Below are positions 33,324 to 36,874 of a stretch of DNA of 36,874 bases, one piece after another. Positions within the stretch are counted from its first letter, which is position 1. Each line of letters starts with the position of its first letter. Below the pieces are notes generated by a model, which saw only the letters and a program-made list of their open reading frames with translations, was not told the DNA's origin and searched no databases. This DNA comes from Methanomicrobiales archaeon (GTDB taxonomy: Archaea; Halobacteriota; Methanomicrobia; Methanomicrobiales; Methanospirillaceae), in contig JAAEET010000015.1 in NCBI GenBank assembly GCA_013415565.1, positions 1 to 36,874 on the forward strand, written 5' to 3'. The position numbers and the translations under genes are program-made.

Positions 33324-36300
33324 ATGAAGCTTCAACAGTACATACTGGCATGTTTTATGCTGGTCATCGCCTGTTCTGTGTGCGCGATGCCGGCAACTGC
33401 AGATTTGACGGATGTTCCCTATCAAGGGATTGTCCTGTATGGTGAGAAAGGACTCGATGTGACGGCCGCGGTTGGGGGGGCCCAGTATCTCGTATTCTTC
33501 AACGATGGAAACCCGGACCTTACGCCGGACAGGCTTATTCCGCTGGGGGGCCTCGACCTGACCAATTTCGAAATTGGTTCGGACTTCTCGGGGACGGAAG
33601 GAAAGGGATTCTGGTGGCGATATGACGGTGTCAGTGTTCCCACCCAGCAGGCATTCCAGGTGCTGGCTCCGCGGGCAAATGTCAGAGTCCTCGACCTCTT
33701 CTATGATACCGATATCACGAACGGGGCTGCACGTCATGGGAACAACCTTGACCTCAAATTCGAGGATTGCACGCTCCAGTATATCCTGCTGAGAGATACC
33801 GGGGAAACGTTCCACTGTAACCTGAAGGTCTACAACCCGAGCATGGTGGAATATTCAGAGCTCTGGACTCCCGATGATTACAAGAGATCGCTCCTGGAAC
33901 TGCCCGTCGAGACCAGTCCATATTACTGGTCCACTGATTCAAGTTCTGGTTCATACGAGGATGATTCCTGGGATACGGGAAGGAAGGATTCCCTGAACTA
34001 CAATGTCTACTCGTACGGGCAGTACACGGTAATGCTCTCCTGCACGGAGAACGGGCTGAACTTCACCAGCGCTCCGGTCACGGTCACCCTTTATGAGGAC
34101 AAACTGAACCTCAACATCCAGCCGAATCCGGTCATCCGGGGGAACAAGACCTATACGACCATCCAGGGTGTGCCGAACACACCGTACGTCATCTGGGTGA
34201 AGGACTGCTCGGGATCGCTGACCGGTGCACCGTGTCTCCAGCCGCCGATGATTGTTGACGGGCAGGATTTCGTCTACTTCGAGGAGTTCCAGGACTGTCC
34301 TATTGCAATGACCAAATTCGAATGTGACGGGTGCATCAAGACCATCTGGGACACCATCCCGCATGCTCCCCATGATGGAAAATACTACTACGCCGTGGTG
34401 GTGACGGACGAGAACGGGGAACGGACCATCGAGTGGTCGACCACCGTAGATACCAAGCCCGGTACCTTCATCTTCCGTGTCCAGCCCTGGGAGCCCTGGT
34501 TCTGCTGCTCGACCGGAGAGCCTGCCCCGTTCAATCCCTACCTGCCGTACGTGGAAAAGCCCCTCACCGTGAACAAGGGCGTGGTCACCTTCCAGACCTA
34601 TGTCTACGGTCAGCCCAATACCACCGCATACCTGGGAGAGACCGTCAGGATTTCAGGGACCAACACCGACAGCAGGACCACCTATCTGTTCATCAAGGGT
34701 CCCTGCCAGTCCTGCAACGGTACCGATATGATGGCGGAGGGTGAGGTTGTTACCGGGATCGCCGATACCTTCACGGTTGTCCCGGTGAAGCCTGACGGGA
34801 CCTGGGAGTACATCTGGTACACCAAGTACCTGCCGATCGACCTCGGAGAATACACCATCTATGCGGCCAGCAAGCCCGATGATGCGCAATCGCTCGAAGG
34901 GATTCCCTGCGATGAGTGCTTCAATATCAAGGCATCCTGTGCCGCATGGACGAAGCACCCGTTCATCTTCCTTGAGCCCACCATCATCGCCGATATCACT
35001 CCCAAGGTAGTCCGGATCGAGTGCTGCGAGGAGCCGCCGATCGTGGTCTCCGGCCGTGCAACCGGGATCATGAGCGATTCGTCGGATCCCTACTACGACA
35101 TTGACCAGGGCCGCTGGTATGAGTATTACCACCCGGTCCCGATCGCCTTCTGGGTGTTTGGTGAGAACAAGGTGGCCGGCCAGAAATACATCTTCGATAT
35201 CGTTGAGGTCGACTGTCCGGGAGGGACCTTCTCCTTCGATATCACCGACTATATGAACGCCCTGCTGCTCGAACCCGGCCAGTACAAGGTCATTGTCCAG
35301 CACCCGATGTACAACCACAAGCTGGATATCATCCCTGACAAGGGATCCGGGGACTGGCTCGACTGGTGGTGCTGGTTCTACGGCTACACCTGCAGCGGCG
35401 ATTATGACTGCCCCTGTGACCAGTGCGTGGAACTGGGATGGTGGCACGATGACTGCTGCGATGTCTGCTGTGACCAGGGACTCTGGACCTGCTGCGGCGT
35501 CTACACCTACGAGACCAACCGCGAGTTCGTGGTCACTGCCAGCCCGGTCCGGTGGAGCAAGCTCTTCCAGATCGACGGAACCGGCAGACTGGTCGGTACC
35601 CAGGCCTCCAATGCCCTGATTGCGGGATTCGGGGATCCGATCATCGATGACAAGATCCTGGTGCTGAACTTCAAGGTTGAGAGCAACACCGCGCTGACCG
35701 CTGACTTCTCCGGGACGCCGGTGACCGGGAATGCCCCGCTGACCGTCCAGTTCACGGATATATCGACCGGAACCCCGTCCTCATGGCTCTGGTACTTCGG
35801 TGACGGAAGCACCTCGACCGACCGGAACCCCTCCCACATCTACCTCGAAGAAGGAACCTACGATGTGACCCTTCAGGTTTCAAATGCAGGAGGCAGCTCG
35901 GCAACGACCAAGGCGAACTATATCACCGTGTATGGCGTGAGCCCCACGGTGACCCCGACAACGCCCCCGATTTCCGGTAGCACTATCAATCTCTTCACCG
36001 GGTGGAACTTCGTCTCGACCCCGAGGACCCTTGCCGACGGCCACAACACCATCGGCTCGGTATTCGTCGGGGTGACTGACCGGCCGGTGTACCTGTACGA
36101 TGCTGAGACCGGCATGTGGCAGATCCTCGGCAACACGAGCCTGTTCAGGCCGCTTGACGGCATCTGGATCTACTCCACCGGCACCAAGACTGCCCCGTTG
36201 ACCTTCAAGAACGACCCGCTCGCAACCCCGCCAACGAAGATGCTCTACGGCGGCTGGAACGCCATCGGGTTCTCGGATGTCACCCCGGCAGCGGCAAAGG

Positions 36301-36488
36301 ATACCCTCCAGTCTGTTTCCGATAAGTGGGTCTCTGCAATCGGATTCAATGCTGCATCCCAGAGCTACGAGGGTTCGATCATCAAGGGAGGATCAGGAAG
36401 CCACGCTGACACCAACCCGATGTACCCGACCAAGGGATACTGGCTGTTCATGAACGCCGACGGAACCCTGGCGGCCATCAGTGCCTGA
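33324..36488 (+). CDS. DUF3821-like S-layer/surface protein with Cys-rich insert
   Basis: A 1054-residue secreted protein. The signal peptide is MKLQQYILACFMLVIACSVCAMPATA. A large N-terminal region (about residues 27-680) resembles the DUF3821-type surface proteins of Methanomicrobiales. A Cys-rich segment (683-724) contains 11 cysteines in 42 residues with four CC pairs or near pairs. A PKD domain (about 791-870) and a C-terminal module starting INLFTGWNFVSTPRTL (about 885-1054) follow. There is no C-terminal membrane helix or charged tail, so it may be part of an S-layer lattice or held by another protein. The ATG 33324 has GGTGGTG 6 nt upstream. A partial gene starts 24 nt after it. Confidence 0.8.
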   Translation: MKLQQYILACFMLVIACSVCAMPATADLTDVPYQGIVLYGEKGLDVTAAVGGAQYLVFFNDGNPDLTPDRLIPLGGLDLTNFEIGSDFSGTEGKGFWWRYDGVSVPTQQAFQVLAPRANVRVLDLFYDTDITNGAARHGNNLDLKFEDCTLQYILLRDTGETFHCNLKVYNPSMVEYSELWTPDDYKRSLLELPVETSPYYWSTDSSSGSYEDDSWDTGRKDSLNYNVYSYGQYTVMLSCTENGLNFTSAPVTVTLYEDKLNLNIQPNPVIRGNKTYTTIQGVPNTPYVIWVKDCSGSLTGAPCLQPPMIVDGQDFVYFEEFQDCPIAMTKFECDGCIKTIWDTIPHAPHDGKYYYAVVVTDENGERTIEWSTTVDTKPGTFIFRVQPWEPWFCCSTGEPAPFNPYLPYVEKPLTVNKGVVTFQTYVYGQPNTTAYLGETVRISGTNTDSRTTYLFIKGPCQSCNGTDMMAEGEVVTGIADTFTVVPVKPDGTWEYIWYTKYLPIDLGEYTIYAASKPDDAQSLEGIPCDECFNIKASCAAWTKHPFIFLEPTIIADITPKVVRIECCEEPPIVVSGRATGIMSDSSDPYYDIDQGRWYEYYHPVPIAFWVFGENKVAGQKYIFDIVEVDCPGGTFSFDITDYMNALLLEPGQYKVIVQHPMYNHKLDIIPDKGSGDWLDWWCWFYGYTCSGDYDCPCDQCVELGWWHDDCCDVCCDQGLWTCCGVYTYETNREFVVTASPVRWSKLFQIDGTGRLVGTQASNALIAGFGDPIIDDKILVLNFKVESNTALTADFSGTPVTGNAPLTVQFTDISTGTPSSWLWYFGDGSTSTDRNPSHIYLEEGTYDVTLQVSNAGGSSATTKANYITVYGVSPTVTPTTPPISGSTINLFTGWNFVSTPRTLADGHNTIGSVFVGVTDRPVYLYDAETGMWQILGNTSLFRPLDGIWIYSTGTKTAPLTFKNDPLATPPTKMLYGGWNAIGFSDVTPAAAKDTLQSVSDKWVSAIGFNAASQSYEGSIIKGGSGSHADTNPMYPTKGYWLFMNADGTLAAISA

Positions 36489-36512
36489 TCCATTCCCGGA
36501 CAGCGAGGGAAC

Positions 36513-36874
36513 ATGACCAGCAAACCACTCATTTTTTTGGCCTTTCTCATCCTCATCGTGGGAGTCGTTGCAGCGGATGCCCCTCCCCCCCTTCCCTGCT
36601 ATTACCATGGAACCCTGACCATCAGCGGGGTCCCTGCTCCGGAGGGATCGATCGTCCAGACCAGGATTTACGGAACGGTCCGCGAAGAGGTGGCAACCAC
36701 GGAAACGGGCAGCTATATGGCGTTCGCCATGGTGACTGCAGATGAATTTGCCTGCGGATGTACGATTCCCGTTGAATTCTGGGTGAACGGCCACAAAACA
36801 GATCAGACATCGACGTTCGTTCAAGGGGGAAATATCAACCTCGATCTCACGGTAAGCGGGGTAGCCCCGCCGAC
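36513..36874 (+). CDS. Partial CDS: secreted protein with FYG module (cut by window edge)
   Basis: An ATG preceded by GAGGGA opens a frame that runs to the end of the window, beginning MTSKPLIFLAFLILIVGVVA, a signal peptide. The first 95 residues after it form a FYG-type module (CYYHGTLTISGVPAPEG... ending NLDLTV). The C-terminus, probably with PKD domains and a membrane anchor, lies outside. It follows the DUF3821-like gene by 24 nt and is probably cotranscribed. Confidence 0.85.
   Translation, partial: MTSKPLIFLAFLILIVGVVAADAPPPLPCYYHGTLTISGVPAPEGSIVQTRIYGTVREEVATTETGSYMAFAMVTADEFACGCTIPVEFWVNGHKTDQTSTFVQGGNINLDLTVSGVAPP

Noticed and set aside
1-36874. CRISPR array, integrase, transposase, rRNA or riboswitch
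   Set aside because: No direct-repeat and spacer pattern, no recombinase or transposase motif, no rRNA-like segment, and no known riboswitch structure was seen. The only tandem repeat is the in-frame 36-bp stalk repeat.

Overview
The window is archaeal and most likely from a hydrogenotrophic methanogen of the order Methanomicrobiales (Methanoregulaceae-like). The evidence is TBP, MCM, RFC, NMD3 and Lhr-type information-processing genes, a methanopterin-pathway aldolase (MptD), the archaeal route to CoA (pantoate kinase plus phosphopantothenate synthetase), wyosine enzyme Taw2, and large PKD/SBBP/DUF3821-type surface proteins. Promoters look archaeal (A/T-rich TATA boxes about 25 nt before leaderless or short-leader starts, T-run terminators). 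The genus cannot be fixed from sequence reading alone.

Layout. (1) 1-1024: start of a truncated minus-strand gene, a flavodoxin-like protein and a 79-residue membrane protein. (2) 1192-4626: a more A/T-rich accessory stretch with two tiny genes, an LsrF-type class I aldolase, a zinc-dependent MDR dehydrogenase, a small membrane protein, a decayed second copy of the dehydrogenase and an intact tRNA-Leu(CAG). A degraded copy of the 3' part of tRNA-Leu lies at 1466-1524 in the same orientation, so 1525-4541 has the geometry of an old island inserted at the tRNA 3' end. (3) 4702-8341: two paralogous AMP-forming acyl-CoA synthetases on the minus strand. (4) 8457-13182: TBP, convergent with a minus-strand operon coding an RPA-associated protein, an RPA-associated phosphoesterase and an Lhr-family helicase. 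(5) 13443-17987: a 1514-residue surface protein with a seven-bladed SBBP propeller, five PKD domains and a Thr/Pro/Cys stalk. (6) 18106-21198: rfcS and mcm. (7) 21235-22387: mptD and a TatD-like hydrolase. (8) 22442-29155: a tightly packed run of eight genes (DUF424, nmd3, taw2, coaBC, pantoate kinase, phosphopantothenate synthetase, a second RFC-small-like protein with a degenerate Walker B motif, a methyltransferase). (9) 29152-30495: a PurM/HypE-superfamily protein, convergent with the run. (10) 30907-36874: three consecutive secreted proteins, the last cut by the window edge.

How parts fit. Replication genes (rfcS, mcm, the second RFC protein, the RPA-associated pair) are spread over 9-28 kb and interleaved with translation (NMD3, DUF424, Taw2) and CoA synthesis genes. 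coaBC, pantoate kinase and phosphopantothenate synthetase together convert pantoate to 4'-phosphopantetheine. Three of the four surface proteins share an N-terminal or internal module of about 100 residues (FYG near its start, LDL-x-V at its end), which looks like a family-specific building block of the cell envelope. The least expected items are the LsrF/dehydrogenase cassette with its relics, the cysteine-bearing 36-bp repeat stalk, the cysteine-rich insert in the DUF3821-like protein, and the RFC paralogue lacking a DEAD box.
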